From: Deltaproteobacteria bacterium
GTDB lineage: Bacteria > Desulfobacterota > Deferrisomatia > Deferrisomatales > BM512
NCBI GenBank assembly: GCA_030591565.1
Contig: JAUVAU010000012.1
Span: 1 to 48,038, forward strand
DNA length: 48,038 nt
Direction: 5' to 3'
Part shown: piece after piece, positions 1 to 8,573 of the stretch
Numbering within the stretch: the stretch's first letter is position 1
Layout: the number at the start of each line of letters is the position of its first letter
Position numbers and translations under genes: made by a program
The notes under the pieces: model-generated
The model's input: the letters and a program-made list of their open reading frames with translations, nothing else
What the model was told of the DNA's origin: nothing
Databases searched by the model: none

Positions 1-854
1 ATATTGAACCTCTTGTCACCGTAACGCTGATCCTGCGCCACCGGGAACCCCTCCCCGGCCAGATGGCGGCGGATCTGGTGGTAGCGCCCGGTTATCAACT
101 CCACATCCAGAAGCGACGCCATGAGCGGATGCTCGGCCCTGTAGATGGTACGAAAGCGGGTGTGCGCCTGTTGCATTCGGGATTTTAAGCGCGGGTGCCC
201 TTCCGGATAGGCGACGAGGGCCCGGCTGTCGGGCTTTTTTTCCAGCGCCCGGTCTATCTCCCCCACCTCCTCGGCCCACCCCGCCACCAGGGTCAGGTAG
301 TATTTGTCTATCCGCCCCTTTTGAAGAGCGTTGCCAAGGTGCTGGCGGGCCCTTGGGGACTTACCAACGAAGACCAATCCACTGGTGCGCAGATCCAATC
401 GGTTTGCCAGCGCGGGCTTGAAATCGTCAGGGAAAGGGCCCAGGTAATGGATGATCCGCTCGATCAGCGTGTCTCCGCCATGACCAAGGGCGGGATGGCT
501 GGCGCATCCTGGCGGCTTGGAGACGACAAGCAGCTCCGCGTCTTCGCGCACCACGGTGAAGGGCCCTGCGGGGGTGTTCACCCATTTGTCCGCTACGGTG
601 ACCTCCAGCATCTGCGGTATCGGCCTCCTCAAAAGGAGGACGGTGACGATATCGTCAGTGGTCACGCGGTCCAGGGGGTTGCATTTCTCGTTGTTTACCA
701 GGACCCTGCCCATGCGGGCTTTTTTGAAGACAGCGCGCGCACCGATTTGCGGCATGGCGCGCCTGACCACCTCCAGCACGGTCAAGCCGCTGAACCCCTC
801 GGTGATCTTTATGTGCTTTGGCGTCTCGATCATCTCGCCGTTACTTCCAGCCAT
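1..854 (-). CDS. RluA-family rRNA/tRNA pseudouridine synthase (3' end outside window)
   Basis: Reverse-strand frame open from the ATG at 854 to the window edge (284 codons seen), so the C-terminus is missing. Residues about 10-80 look like an S4-type RNA-binding region (FKKARMGRVLVNN). The catalytic domain follows, with RLDLRTSGL around residues 152-160, where D154 would be the catalytic aspartate of the family HRLDxxTSG motif; here N replaces the usual H. Near the edge, TGRYHQIRRHLA matches the conserved TGRxHQIRxHL segment. The family isomerises uridine to pseudouridine in rRNA or tRNA; which site is modified cannot be told. The start codon follows the TGA of the upstream DUF89 gene with no gap (TGAATG), suggesting translational coupling in one minus-strand operon. 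Confidence 0.88.
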   Translation of the reverse strand, partial: MAGSNGEMIETPKHIKITEGFSGLTVLEVVRRAMPQIGARAVFKKARMGRVLVNNEKCNPLDRVTTDDIVTVLLLRRPIPQMLEVTVADKWVNTPAGPFTVVREDAELLVVSKPPGCASHPALGHGGDTLIERIIHYLGPFPDDFKPALANRLDLRTSGLVFVGKSPRARQHLGNALQKGRIDKYYLTLVAGWAEEVGEIDRALEKKPDSRALVAYPEGHPRLKSRMQQAHTRFRTIYRAEHPLMASLLDVELITGRYHQIRRHLAGEGFPVAQDQRYGDKRFN

Positions 855-1754
855 TCATATAACCTCTCTGCCTAGCACCCTGTCAGCGTGGGCCAGGACA
901 AGAGCGCCGACCTTGACACCCAACATACGGGCGACCGGTTCGCATTTGGCGACCAAAACAAAAAAGACCTCTCGCCCACGAAGCTCGTGGGGGTACTCGG
1001 TCAGCGTTTCCATATTCGCCATTCCCTTGGAGATCACCAGATCAGCGCTCTCCCACTCGTCGCGGAACTCCCTGGAGACCTCGGAGAGCTCGCAGCCGAC
1101 CCAATCGGTCCCGGTGTCGATAATACCCTCAACCCCCTCAACCCCCTCAACCGTCAGCCCCAGTGTCTCCAAATCGTCAATACAGAGGTCATTCTGACTC
1201 ACCTTCCCCTTCACCGCATAGACGACCTCGGCGCCCAGCCGGCGCAAACCCTCCATCAAAGGCTCGTCAAAGGGATATTCGCCGACATTGTCAGCGAGGA
1301 TCAAAACCCTCGACCCAGCCGCGAGCTTGGCGACAAGACGCTCCCTATCGTCCACCGCTGGAGGTTTGGCCCCCTGCGCCCATTCCGCCTCCACTTCAGC
1401 GAGGTCGCGAAAAAAATCCAGCCGGTTGCCCGTGGCCGACATCAACAACAGCTCCCCGATGGAATCCCCGACCCCGCGCTTCAGCCTTTCGGCTGCCGCA
1501 ACCCCCCTCTCATACTCCTCTGCCTTTAGCCGGGCGAAAGGGTCCGGATTATTGGATTGGCAAACAACCGCCCTGAACATGGAGGTCGCCACGCGGGTGG
1601 GCACCGAGCGACCGAGGATAAACTCACGGCCCACCACCGCAGCCGCCACTTCCAGCGTTGCGCCATAACTCGCCTTATCCTTTTCGCACGCGGCTTTAGC
1701 CATCCTTCGGCCAAGGCCGTGCAGACACTCCTCGCACTCAATTTGCGCTTTCAA
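855..1754 (-). CDS. DUF89 (ARMT1-like) family protein, putative metal-dependent damage-control phosphatase
   Basis: 299 residues. Family marks: N-terminal C7-x2-C10 (typical of the short prokaryotic/archaeal subfamily), GNRLDF around residue 109 (N110, D113), LADNVGEYPFDEPL at about 153-166 (D155 and N156 would bind the metal), and SKGMANMETL near residue 244. DUF89 proteins are Mn/Ni/Co-dependent phosphatases proposed to remove damaged phosphometabolites; the substrate here is unknown. It heads a two-gene minus-strand operon with the pseudouridine synthase and is divergent from iclR. A perfect 9-bp triplication lies inside the gene and codes an EGVEGVEG stretch. Family call is firm, function is inferred. 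Confidence 0.85.
   Translation of the reverse strand: MKAQIECEECLHGLGRRMAKAACEKDKASYGATLEVAAAVVGREFILGRSVPTRVATSMFRAVVCQSNNPDPFARLKAEEYERGVAAAERLKRGVGDSIGELLLMSATGNRLDFFRDLAEVEAEWAQGAKPPAVDDRERLVAKLAAGSRVLILADNVGEYPFDEPLMEGLRRLGAEVVYAVKGKVSQNDLCIDDLETLGLTVEGVEGVEGIIDTGTDWVGCELSEVSREFRDEWESADLVISKGMANMETLTEYPHELRGREVFFVLVAKCEPVARMLGVKVGALVLAHADRVLGREVI
1126..1152. repeat. three perfect tandem copies of a 9-bp unit inside the DUF89 gene
   Basis: The unit CCCTCAACC occurs at 1126-1134, 1135-1143 and 1144-1152 with no mismatches. The reading frame is kept and the repeat encodes the Gly-Val-Glu run just before IIDTG. It looks like a recent slippage expansion in a surface loop. Confidence 0.9.
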
Positions 1755-1824
1755 CGTAGCTCCCCAGGGCTATAAACCGACCAATTGATGTGACATTATC
1801 CACGTGCACAGCGGGGCTTTTTGC

Positions 1825-1853
1825 TTGACAGCAATATAACATAGTTTTATATT
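1825..1853 (+). promoter_or_regulatory. sigma70-type promoter for the iclR gene
   Basis: TTGACA at 1825-1830, a 17-bp spacer, then TATATT at 1848-1853: a near-consensus promoter pointing at the regulator starting at 2002. This leaves a leader of about 140 nt. Confidence 0.6.
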
Positions 1854-1859
1854 CCGGCT

Positions 1860-1887
1860 GTTGTTGCTGCCCTTTTGGCGCAACAAC
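1860..1887 (+). promoter_or_regulatory. inverted repeat in the iclR leader, candidate operator or hairpin
   Basis: GTTGTTGC (1860-1867) and GCAACAAC (1880-1887) are perfect 8-bp complements separated by 12 bases. They lie just downstream of the candidate -10 box. IclR proteins commonly autoregulate by binding near their own promoter, so this is a candidate operator; it could equally be an mRNA hairpin. Confidence 0.35.
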
Positions 1888-2001
1888 CACAATGCCCTGT
1901 AATTTCTCCAGGCATTATAGTTAGTTGAGTGTTTTATTTTGAAAATAAACAGGCTTGGACCAAGGCGCCCGATGCCGGGCCTGTAAAGGCAGGGATTCTA
2001 A

Positions 2002-2790
2002 GTGGGTAAGCGAAACAAATCCAGCTACATAATACAGTCCGTCACCAACGCGCTCGACCTTCTGGAAGAGTTCCGCGATGACGAGCCCGAACTGGGAGTA
2101 ACCGAACTCTCCAAGCGGCTGGGGCTTCACAAGAACAACGTGTTCCGCCTCCTCGCCACCCTTGAGAGCCGCGGCTACATGGAGCAGAACAAGGTAACCG
2201 ACAACTACCGCCTTGGGCTGCGGGTACTTGAGCTGGGCCAGATATTCATCAAGCACATGGGACTGCTGAAGATGGCGCGCCCCATTCTCGACGAGGTAGT
2301 CGAGAAATGCAATGAAACGGCCTACCTGGGACTCATACGCGACAACCGCGTGGTCTACGTTGATGTGGTGGAAGCCAACAGGCCCGTCAGGGTCGTCTCC
2401 CGAGTGGGCGTCGGGCTACCCATCTACTGCTCGGCGGTTGGCAAGGTCCAGATAGCCTTTGAATCCGACGATGAAGTGGAACGGGCGCTGGCCGGCGATG
2501 ACCTCATAAGCTTCACCCCCAAGACGATCGTCGACCGCAAGGTCCTCGCCAACCACCTCAAAAAGGTCCACGAGCAGGGCTACGCCATCGACGATGAAGA
2601 ATATGACGAGGGCATCCGCTGCGTCGGAGTACCGATCTTCGACTACACTCGCCGCGTTGTGGCGGGGGTCAGCATCTCCGGGCCCTCCTACCGATTCACC
2701 GACGAGCGCCTCGAAAAAGAATTGATCCCCCTGGCAAAAGAGGCGGGAGAAAAGCTTTCGCAAAAGCTGGGTTTCAACATCTCGATCTAA
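2002..2790 (+). CDS. IclR-family transcriptional regulator
   Basis: 262 residues, the usual length. N-terminal winged helix (residues about 10-70: ALDLLEEF, ELSKRLGLHKNNVFRLLATLESRGY) followed by the IclR effector domain (LGLRVLELG, YLGLIRDNRVVYVD, GLPIYCSAVGK, GYAIDDEEYDEGIRCVGVPI). Start is the GTG at 2002, with AGGCAGGG about 8 bases upstream. IclR proteins sense small carboxylates or aromatic acids and often control the adjacent catabolic operon. The downstream methylmalonyl-CoA operon is the obvious target candidate, but no shared operator was demonstrated. Confidence 0.92.
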   Translation: MGKRNKSSYIIQSVTNALDLLEEFRDDEPELGVTELSKRLGLHKNNVFRLLATLESRGYMEQNKVTDNYRLGLRVLELGQIFIKHMGLLKMARPILDEVVEKCNETAYLGLIRDNRVVYVDVVEANRPVRVVSRVGVGLPIYCSAVGKVQIAFESDDEVERALAGDDLISFTPKTIVDRKVLANHLKKVHEQGYAIDDEEYDEGIRCVGVPIFDYTRRVVAGVSISGPSYRFTDERLEKELIPLAKEAGEKLSQKLGFNISI

Positions 2791-2935
2791 TCAACCGCGA
2801 CCTGCTCGGGACGTGGCTGCCAGGTACGCGTCCAACGCCACCCATACCGCAAATATCCAACCGTTTGAAGACTACCGGCATTTGTCGATAGTTTCATTTT
2901 AGCTAAATTTCTTTTACCCACACTAAACTTCGTCC

Positions 2936-2964
2936 TTGACCACCGCCCCCCCTGCACCTAAAAT
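2936..2964 (+). promoter_or_regulatory. sigma70-type promoter for the XRE-cupin regulator
   Basis: TTGACC at 2936-2941, 17-bp C-rich spacer, TAAAAT at 2959-2964, about 35 bases before the GTG start at 3000. Confidence 0.5.
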
Positions 2965-2999
2965 ACCTCCACCCCATAGTACATAATATAAGAGGAATA

Positions 3000-3644
3000 G
3001 TGGACTTGGCGAAAATAATTGCTGCAAAAAAGCAGGCCCCGGACAAGATAAAGACGCCTGGACAGCCTTCCCCGGACGATTTCGATATCGGCGCTAAAAT
3101 AAAAACGCTGAGGACTTCAAAAAAGAAGACCCTGCAGGATGTCGCCAACGACACTGGCTTCTCCCCTGCCCTGATATCGCAGATCGAGAACAACAACGTC
3201 TCCCCGCCCATCGCCACCCTTTCACGCATCGCAAAGGTGCTGGGTGTCCGGGTCGGCTACTTTTTCAAGGACGACGGCCCGGAGGAAGAGTACGAAGTCA
3301 TCCGCAAGGATGAGCTTCCGGTAATAACCCGTGTCATCTCCCGCACGGGGCATAAGCATGGCTACACCTACCACGCACTAACATACAAAAAGCGTGACAA
3401 GGCGATGGAGCCCTTTATGCTGTCGGTGGACCCCGGCACCGCCGACGACGAGATGCTCTACAGCCATGAGGGCGAAGAATTTCTCCTGATTTTGGAGGGG
3501 GAAGTGGAGTTGCTCCTCGGCGAAGAACGGATTGTCCTTTTCAGTGGTGATTCCGTATACTTCCAGTCCACACTGCGCCATCGCCTCCTCTCACACGGCG
3601 GCAAGCCGGCAAAAGTTCTCGCCGTCCTTTACAGAGGAAGTTGA
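3000..3644 (+). CDS. XRE-family regulator with C-terminal cupin sensor domain
   Basis: 214 residues, GTG start preceded by AGAGGAA. Residues about 30-90 form a helix-turn-helix of the XRE/Cro type (IGAKIKTLRTSKKKTLQDVANDTGFSPALISQIENN), and residues about 140-210 form a cupin barrel (YSHEGEEFLLILEGEVELLLGEE, GDSVYFQSTLRHRL). This architecture (PuuR/SutR-like) couples a small-molecule or metal-binding cupin to DNA binding. It lies 130 bp upstream of the decarboxylase operon in the same direction, so it is a plausible regulator of that operon, alone or with the IclR protein. The ligand is unknown. Confidence 0.9.
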   Translation: MDLAKIIAAKKQAPDKIKTPGQPSPDDFDIGAKIKTLRTSKKKTLQDVANDTGFSPALISQIENNNVSPPIATLSRIAKVLGVRVGYFFKDDGPEEEYEVIRKDELPVITRVISRTGHKHGYTYHALTYKKRDKAMEPFMLSVDPGTADDEMLYSHEGEEFLLILEGEVELLLGEERIVLFSGDSVYFQSTLRHRLLSHGGKPAKVLAVLYRGS

Positions 3645-3774
3645 CTTAGCAGTCGTATTACAATATTAAATGGCGTCCCGGCGAAATTATCGAGTGCCGA
3701 TTTTCGGCCCGTAATTTTCTTTATGGGATAAACTCAGACAGACAACCTGCATACGATTTCCGGGAGAATGACGC

Positions 3775-5727
3775 ATGAGCCCGAAAGCCAAGAATCCGCT
3801 CAAGATAACTGACCTCACCTTTCGCGATGGACACCAGAGCCTTTTTGCAACTCGAATGCGCACCGAGGATATCGAGGCGATAGCCGAGACAGCCGGCAAG
3901 GTGGGCTACCACTCCATGGAAGTCTGGGGCGGAGCCACCTTCGACACCATGCACCGTTTCCTTGGCGAAGACCCCTGGGAGAGGCCCAAGCGCCTGCGCA
4001 AGTTCATCCCCAAGGAAGTCAAATTCCAGATGCTGCTCCGTGGCCAGAACTTGGTCGGCTACCGCAACTACGCCGACGACGTGGCCAACGCCTTTGTCGA
4101 TGAGGCGTGTGAAGCGGGCGTGGACATCTACCGCATCTTCGACGCGTTGAATGACGAGCGCAACTTCGAGACGGCGGCCAAAGCGGTCCTGCGCAACGGT
4201 ATGCATTTTCAGGCCGCGCTCTCCTTCACCGTCACCGAACGCAAGATGGGCGGCAAGATCTTCACCAAGAACTACTGGGTCAAGAAGGCGAAGAACTTCG
4301 CCTCCATGGGCGCCGACTCGATCTGCATCAAGGATATGGCCGGATTGCTCTCCCCCGACGACGCCTACTCGCTTATTAAAGCACTGAAAAAAGCGGTGGA
4401 CCTGCCCATTGAGCTACACTGCCACACCACCTCCGGGTTGGCCGAGTACACCTTCCAGCGCGCCATCGACGCGGGGGTAGATATCATCGACACCTGCTCC
4501 GCCCCCTTCGCCAACCGGACGAGCCATCCTGCAATCGAGCCGATCGTCACGATGCTCCAGGACTCGGATCGCGCCACCGGGCTGGACATGGACAAGCTCA
4601 ACGAAATAAACGAATACCTCGAAACGATAGCTCCCAAGTATAAACACCTGCTCGACACCTCAAGGCTGGCGGTCGTGGACATCGGCGTGCTGCGCCATCA
4701 GGTTCCCGGGGGGATGCTCTCCAACCTGATCAACCAGCTCAAGCAAGCCAACGCCGACCATCGCCTGAACGATGTGTTTGCGGAGCTGCCCCTCGTGCGC
4801 AAAGACCTCGGCTTCCCGCCGCTCGTTACGCCCACCAGCCAGATCGTCGGCGTCCAGGCGGTACAGAACGTACTCTTCGGCAAACCCGGCTCCATCGAAG
4901 ATCGCTACAAGATGATCTCCGGGCAGGTAAAGGACTACTGCTACGGCCTCTACGGCACCCCCCCGGCAGAGGTGAACGATGAGCTTCGCGCCCTGGCGCT
5001 AAAGGGCTACAAGCGCGGCACCGAGCCGATCACTTGCAGGCCCGCCGACGTTCTTGAGCCGGAGCTGGAAGAAGCCAAAAAAGATATCGGCGACCTCGCC
5101 AAGAACCAGAAAGACCTGCTCCTCTACACCCTCTTCCCCACCACCGGCAAACGCTTGCTGGAGGTGAGAGAGGGTCTGGCAAAAGCTCCGGCGGAGTGGA
5201 CCGCTCGCACCACAGAAGAGGGTTTGGCGGAACAGGAGCTGATCAAGAAAGCGCTGGCGGGAACGCTGGAAGAGAAAAAAGAAGCTCCCAAACCCAGCGC
5301 AAACGCCGCCACCTATCAGGTGTACATCAACGGCCAGTACTTTGATGTCGCGGTTGAAGGCGACGTAATTGTGCGCCCTGCGGCCCCGGTTGCAGCCCCG
5401 GCCGCACCAGCCCCAGTGGCGGCACCAGCGCCGGTTGCAGCGCCAGCCCCTGCGCCCGCAGCAGCAGCCCCGGCTCCAGCCCCAGCAGCGGCCCCGGCCC
5501 CGGCAGCCGCCGGTGCGGGCGGCCTCCCCGCGCCCATGCCCGGCATGGTGCTGGAGTACAAAGTCAAACCCGGCGACACCGTCAAAACAGGTGACACCGT
5601 CGTAATACTTGAAGCGATGAAGATGGAAAACAGCCTCGTGGCCCACATGGACGGCACCATACAGGAAGTACTCTTTTCCAATGGTGACAGCGTCGGCCAG
5701 GGCGACATTCTTCTTGTAATAAGCTAA
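3775..5727 (+). CDS. oxaloacetate decarboxylase/transcarboxylase-5S-type carboxyltransferase fused to a biotinyl domain (OadA/PycB-like)
   Basis: 650 residues. HMGL-like TIM barrel at about 10-280: FRDGHQSLFATRMRTED (metal- and substrate-binding start), SICIKDMAG (lysine that is carbamylated in the family), ELHCHTTSGLAE (H-x-H metal ligands). The conserved PYC/OADA domain follows to about residue 480. An Ala/Pro-rich swinging linker (about 535-580) leads to a biotinyl domain with EAMKMEN, biotin on K616. The reaction is carboxyl transfer between oxaloacetate/pyruvate and biotin. Next to the 12S-like, gamma and beta genes it could act as a decarboxylase coupled to the Na+ pump, as a transcarboxylase half-reaction, or as pyruvate carboxylase subunit B; sequence alone does not decide. 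RBS GGGAG 8 bases before ATG. Confidence 0.88.
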   Translation: MSPKAKNPLKITDLTFRDGHQSLFATRMRTEDIEAIAETAGKVGYHSMEVWGGATFDTMHRFLGEDPWERPKRLRKFIPKEVKFQMLLRGQNLVGYRNYADDVANAFVDEACEAGVDIYRIFDALNDERNFETAAKAVLRNGMHFQAALSFTVTERKMGGKIFTKNYWVKKAKNFASMGADSICIKDMAGLLSPDDAYSLIKALKKAVDLPIELHCHTTSGLAEYTFQRAIDAGVDIIDTCSAPFANRTSHPAIEPIVTMLQDSDRATGLDMDKLNEINEYLETIAPKYKHLLDTSRLAVVDIGVLRHQVPGGMLSNLINQLKQANADHRLNDVFAELPLVRKDLGFPPLVTPTSQIVGVQAVQNVLFGKPGSIEDRYKMISGQVKDYCYGLYGTPPAEVNDELRALALKGYKRGTEPITCRPADVLEPELEEAKKDIGDLAKNQKDLLLYTLFPTTGKRLLEVREGLAKAPAEWTARTTEEGLAEQELIKKALAGTLEEKKEAPKPSANAATYQVYINGQYFDVAVEGDVIVRPAAPVAAPAAPAPVAAPAPVAAPAPAPAAAAPAPAPAAAPAPAAAGAGGLPAPMPGMVLEYKVKPGDTVKTGDTVVILEAMKMENSLVAHMDGTIQEVLFSNGDSVGQGDILLVIS

Positions 5728-5764
5728 GAACGGGGCTGACAATTGGCTAAGAACGGCTGACAAT
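5723..5764 (+). repeat. imperfect tandem duplication across the stop codon of the OadA-like gene
   Basis: The segment GCTAAGAACGG..CTGACAAT occurs at 5723-5743 and again at 5746-5764, the second copy lacking two G. The first copy contains the TAA stop of the upstream gene. It appears to be a small local duplication. Confidence 0.7.
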
Positions 5765-5844
5765 AGTTTGATGTCTACAGACTTAAACTGCTAAACAAGT
5801 TAACCAGAGATAAAAGAACTTTTACATAGAACCAGGAGGAAGGG

Positions 5845-7398
5845 ATGTCTACCCTGCAAGAGAAGTTCGACCTTCTGTCGCAAAAAAACGCCGATGCCCA
5901 GGCGGGCGGCGGCGAAGCACGAGTTGCCAAACACCACGCCAAGGGGATGCTTACAGCGAGGGAGCGGCTCGACTACTTTTTCGATCCGGGCTCCTTTGTC
6001 GAGGTGGACAAGTTCGTCACCCACCAGTGCACCAACTTCGGCATGGAAAAAACGAAGTTCCTCGGCGATGGCGTGGTTACGGGCTTTGGCAAGATCGATG
6101 GCCGTCACATCTACGCCTACGCGCAGGACTTCACCGTCTTTGGCGGCTCGCTTTCGCTGACGATGGCGAACAAGATCTGCAAGGTGATGGACATGGCGCT
6201 GAAAAACGGCGCGCCCTTCATCGGCCTCAATGATTCCGGCGGCGCACGCATCCATGAGGGTGTGGGCAGCCTCGCCGGTTACGCCAACATCTTCCAGCGC
6301 AACGTCATGAGCTCCGGCGTCGTGCCGCAGATCTCCGCGATCATCGGCACCTGTGCGGGCGGCGCGGTCTACAGCCCCGCCATCACCGACTTCATCTTCA
6401 TGGTCGAAGGCACCAGCCACATGTTCATCACCGGCCCCAAGGTCATCAAATCAGTGACCAACGAGGACGTGACGATGGACGCGCTTGGCGGCGCGATGAC
6501 CCACAACCGCACCTCGGGCGTGGCGCACTTCATGACCGGCGACGACAAGGAATGCCTCGACCAGATTCGCCGGTTGCTGACCTTCCTGCCCTCCAACAAT
6601 CTGGAGGACGCACCCTTCAAGCCCTCGGACGATCCGGCGAGCCGCAAGCTGCCCGAGCTAAACGAGATGGTGCCCGCCAACCCCAACCAGGGTTACGACA
6701 TGAAGGAAGTCCTCACGGCGATGGTGGATAATGGCGACTTCATGGAGGTCCACTCCTACTACGCCCTCAACATCGTGGTCGGCTTCGCCCGTATGGGCGG
6801 CTACGTGGTGGGCATAATCGCCAACCAGCCCGCCCATCTGGCAGGTTGCCTCGATTGCGACGCCTCCATGAAGGGCGCGAGGTTCATCCGCTTTTGCGAC
6901 GCCTTCAACATTCCACTCGTCACCATGGAAGATGTCCCCGGCTACCTGCCCGGCACCGATCAGGAGTATCGCGGGATCATCAAACACGGCGCGAAGCTGA
7001 TCTACGCCTATGCCGAGGCCACGGTGCCCAAGATCACCGTCATCACCCGCAAGGCTTATGGCGGCGCTTACTGCGTCATGAGCTCCAAACATCTGCGCGG
7101 CGACCTCAACCTGGCGTACCCCACGGCCGAGATCGCCGTCATGGGCCCCATGGGCGCGGTGGACATCATCTTCGCCAGGGAAATCAAGAAGGCCGAAGAC
7201 CCCAAGAAGGCGCGACTGGAAAAGATTGCCGAGTACTCCGAGCAGTTCGCCAACCCCTACCAGGCCGCCGAGCGCGGCTACATAGACGAGGTGATAATGC
7301 CCGAGGATACGCGCATCCGCATCATCCAGGGGCTGGAAGCATTGAAGAACAAACGCGACACCAACCCGCCGCGCAAACACGGCAATATTCCGCTGTAA
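5845..7398 (+). CDS. mmdA: acyl-CoA carboxyltransferase (methylmalonyl-CoA decarboxylase alpha / transcarboxylase 12S)
   Basis: 517 residues, the usual size of MmdA, 12S and PccB proteins. Two crotonase-like halves are seen: N-half [52 protein letters not shown]-half [44 protein letters not shown], with the typical C-terminus RKHGNIPL. Gly-rich oxyanion motifs are present in both halves. It transfers the carboxyl group of (S)-methylmalonyl-CoA to biotin, or the reverse. Strong RBS AGGAGG ahead of ATG 5845. With the biotin carrier and beta subunit downstream it most likely forms the Na+-translocating methylmalonyl-CoA decarboxylase; propionyl-CoA carboxylase beta is less likely because no biotin carboxylase gene is nearby. 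Confidence 0.88.
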   Translation: MSTLQEKFDLLSQKNADAQAGGGEARVAKHHAKGMLTARERLDYFFDPGSFVEVDKFVTHQCTNFGMEKTKFLGDGVVTGFGKIDGRHIYAYAQDFTVFGGSLSLTMANKICKVMDMALKNGAPFIGLNDSGGARIHEGVGSLAGYANIFQRNVMSSGVVPQISAIIGTCAGGAVYSPAITDFIFMVEGTSHMFITGPKVIKSVTNEDVTMDALGGAMTHNRTSGVAHFMTGDDKECLDQIRRLLTFLPSNNLEDAPFKPSDDPASRKLPELNEMVPANPNQGYDMKEVLTAMVDNGDFMEVHSYYALNIVVGFARMGGYVVGIIANQPAHLAGCLDCDASMKGARFIRFCDAFNIPLVTMEDVPGYLPGTDQEYRGIIKHGAKLIYAYAEATVPKITVITRKAYGGAYCVMSSKHLRGDLNLAYPTAEIAVMGPMGAVDIIFAREIKKAEDPKKARLEKIAEYSEQFANPYQAAERGYIDEVIMPEDTRIRIIQGLEALKNKRDTNPPRKHGNIPL

Positions 7399-7463
7399 GC
7401 GAAGGCGCGAGTGGTCAACCATCTTTTTATAATTGACGCCGCAGCAATGAAAGGGCGATAGGG

Positions 7464-8009
7464 ATGAATGGAATGTCCCAGGATATAGGCAATCTTGCAA
7501 TGATGACGGCAGTAGTGGGGATGGGTGTGGTTTTCACCGCGCTCTTCCTGCTGTCCATCTACATGATTATCTTCAAGCGCATCATCGGCAACCTGGAGAA
7601 GCAACACGCCGCCAAGAAAGAGGCGAAGGTCTCCGCCTCCGCCGCTGCGCCCTCACTGGCTCCGGCCCTGGCAGCAGCCGACCCTGAAGAGGAGCGGCTG
7701 GCCGCGACGATCGGCCTTGCGCTCCATCTCGAAGGCGTGCACCAGGAAGTACCCGCCGACGTGGCTGCGGTTATCGGCCTTGCGCTCCACCTCGAAGGCG
7801 CACAGCCCAACGTGACTGCCGACGTGCCCGCCGACGTGGCGGCTGCCATAATGACGGCGCTGCACATGCATATCCAGGGTTGCAATCAGGCTCAAATAGA
7901 AGCAGCCATGGAGCCCACCGGCCCCGCCGCCAACCCGAGCTGGAAGATGGCCGGGTGGATGGAGTCCCACTCGATGAGACTCCAGGCGCAGCTGAGAAAA
8001 GCCGGCTGA
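7464..8009 (+). CDS. gamma/delta-like membrane subunit of the sodium-pump decarboxylase (OadG/MmdD type) with internal repeats
   Basis: 181 residues. One N-terminal membrane helix (about 10-37, MMTAVVGMGVVFTALFLLSIYMIIF) is followed by a basic stretch and an Ala-rich region, as in OadG/MmdD. The C-terminus PSWKMAGWMESH resembles the W-x-x-A-G motif near the end of gamma subunits. The middle carries two near-identical modules (IGLALHLEG, 21-residue period) and a third diverged one (IMTALHMHI). Gamma subunits hold the alpha and beta subunits together at the membrane. Its position between the alpha and biotin carrier genes fits this role. Assigned by context plus topology, since this family diverges fast. 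Confidence 0.72.
   Translation: MNGMSQDIGNLAMMTAVVGMGVVFTALFLLSIYMIIFKRIIGNLEKQHAAKKEAKVSASAAAPSLAPALAAADPEEERLAATIGLALHLEGVHQEVPADVAAVIGLALHLEGAQPNVTADVPADVAAAIMTALHMHIQGCNQAQIEAAMEPTGPAANPSWKMAGWMESHSMRLQAQLRKAG
7710..7800 (+). repeat. 28-bp direct repeat inside the gamma-like subunit gene
   Basis: Copies at 7710-7737 and 7773-7800 differ at one base (CATCTC versus CACCTC) and are 63 bp, or 21 codons, apart. The following GCCGACGTGGC segments also recur (about 7755 and 7831), so the helix-forming module was duplicated in frame. Confidence 0.85.
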
Positions 8010-8066
8010 TTCAATCTCTGCAAAAATAAACAAGCGATAAACGCATCAGATAATCAAGGAGAAACC

Positions 8067-8567
8067 ATGAGTCGTTATAACCTTACACTGAACGGCAACA
8101 ACTACGTGGTTGAGATAGCGGATATTTCCGGCTCCAACGCCACTGTAATCGTCAACGGCACCTCCTACACCGTGGAGATTCCCGGTGGAATCGCCACAGT
8201 TGCCGCCCCTGCAGCCCCCGTGGCGGCACCGGCTCCCGTAGCAGCACCTGCACCTGTCGCAGCACCGGCACCCGCCGCCGCACCTGCACCGGCAGCAGCA
8301 CCCGCCCCTGCAGTTCCTGCACCGGCACCGGCAGCAGCCGCTCCGGCTACCGCTGGCGAACCGGTCGTCGCGCCGATGCCCGGCCACATCCTCAACGTGA
8401 ACGTCAAGGTCGGCGACGCGGTTGCGGTTGGCGACACCGTCATAGTGATGGAAGCCATGAAGATGGAGAACGAAATCAAGGCGCACGTGGCCGGAACCGT
8501 TCAGGATATTCTTGTCTCAACCGGGCAGGATGTTGGAGTCAACGAAGCGCTTCTTACCATCGGGTAG
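8067..8567 (+). CDS. biotin carboxyl carrier protein of the decarboxylase (MmdC/OadA-C type)
   Basis: 166 residues. Residues 1-40 form a short beta-rich N-terminal domain (YNLTLNGNNYVVEI). An Ala-Pro linker of about 50 residues (repeated APAPVAAP) follows, then a C-terminal biotinyl domain with VMEAMKMENE where K132 carries biotin. It shuttles CO2 from the carboxyltransferase to the beta subunit. RBS AAGGAG precedes ATG 8067. The linker is GC-rich and repetitive at the DNA level, like that of the OadA-like gene upstream, so the operon makes two separate biotin carriers. Confidence 0.92.
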   Translation: MSRYNLTLNGNNYVVEIADISGSNATVIVNGTSYTVEIPGGIATVAAPAAPVAAPAPVAAPAPVAAPAPAAAPAPAAAPAPAVPAPAPAAAAPATAGEPVVAPMPGHILNVNVKVGDAVAVGDTVIVMEAMKMENEIKAHVAGTVQDILVSTGQDVGVNEALLTIG

Positions 8568-8573
8568 ACAAAT

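Noticed and set aside
195-875. 226-codon plus-strand open frame at the left edge
   Set aside because: It is antisense to the pseudouridine synthase, whose reverse-strand protein has clear family motifs; the plus-strand product has none.
5380-5520. GC-rich repeats that could look like a repeat array (also at 8200-8350)
   Set aside because: They encode the Ala-Pro linkers of the biotin proteins and lack regular repeat-spacer structure.
6658-7500. Long minus-strand open frames opposite the carboxyltransferase, mutase and complex I genes
   Set aside because: They are by-products of high GC codon use in the opposite frame and show no recognisable protein motifs.
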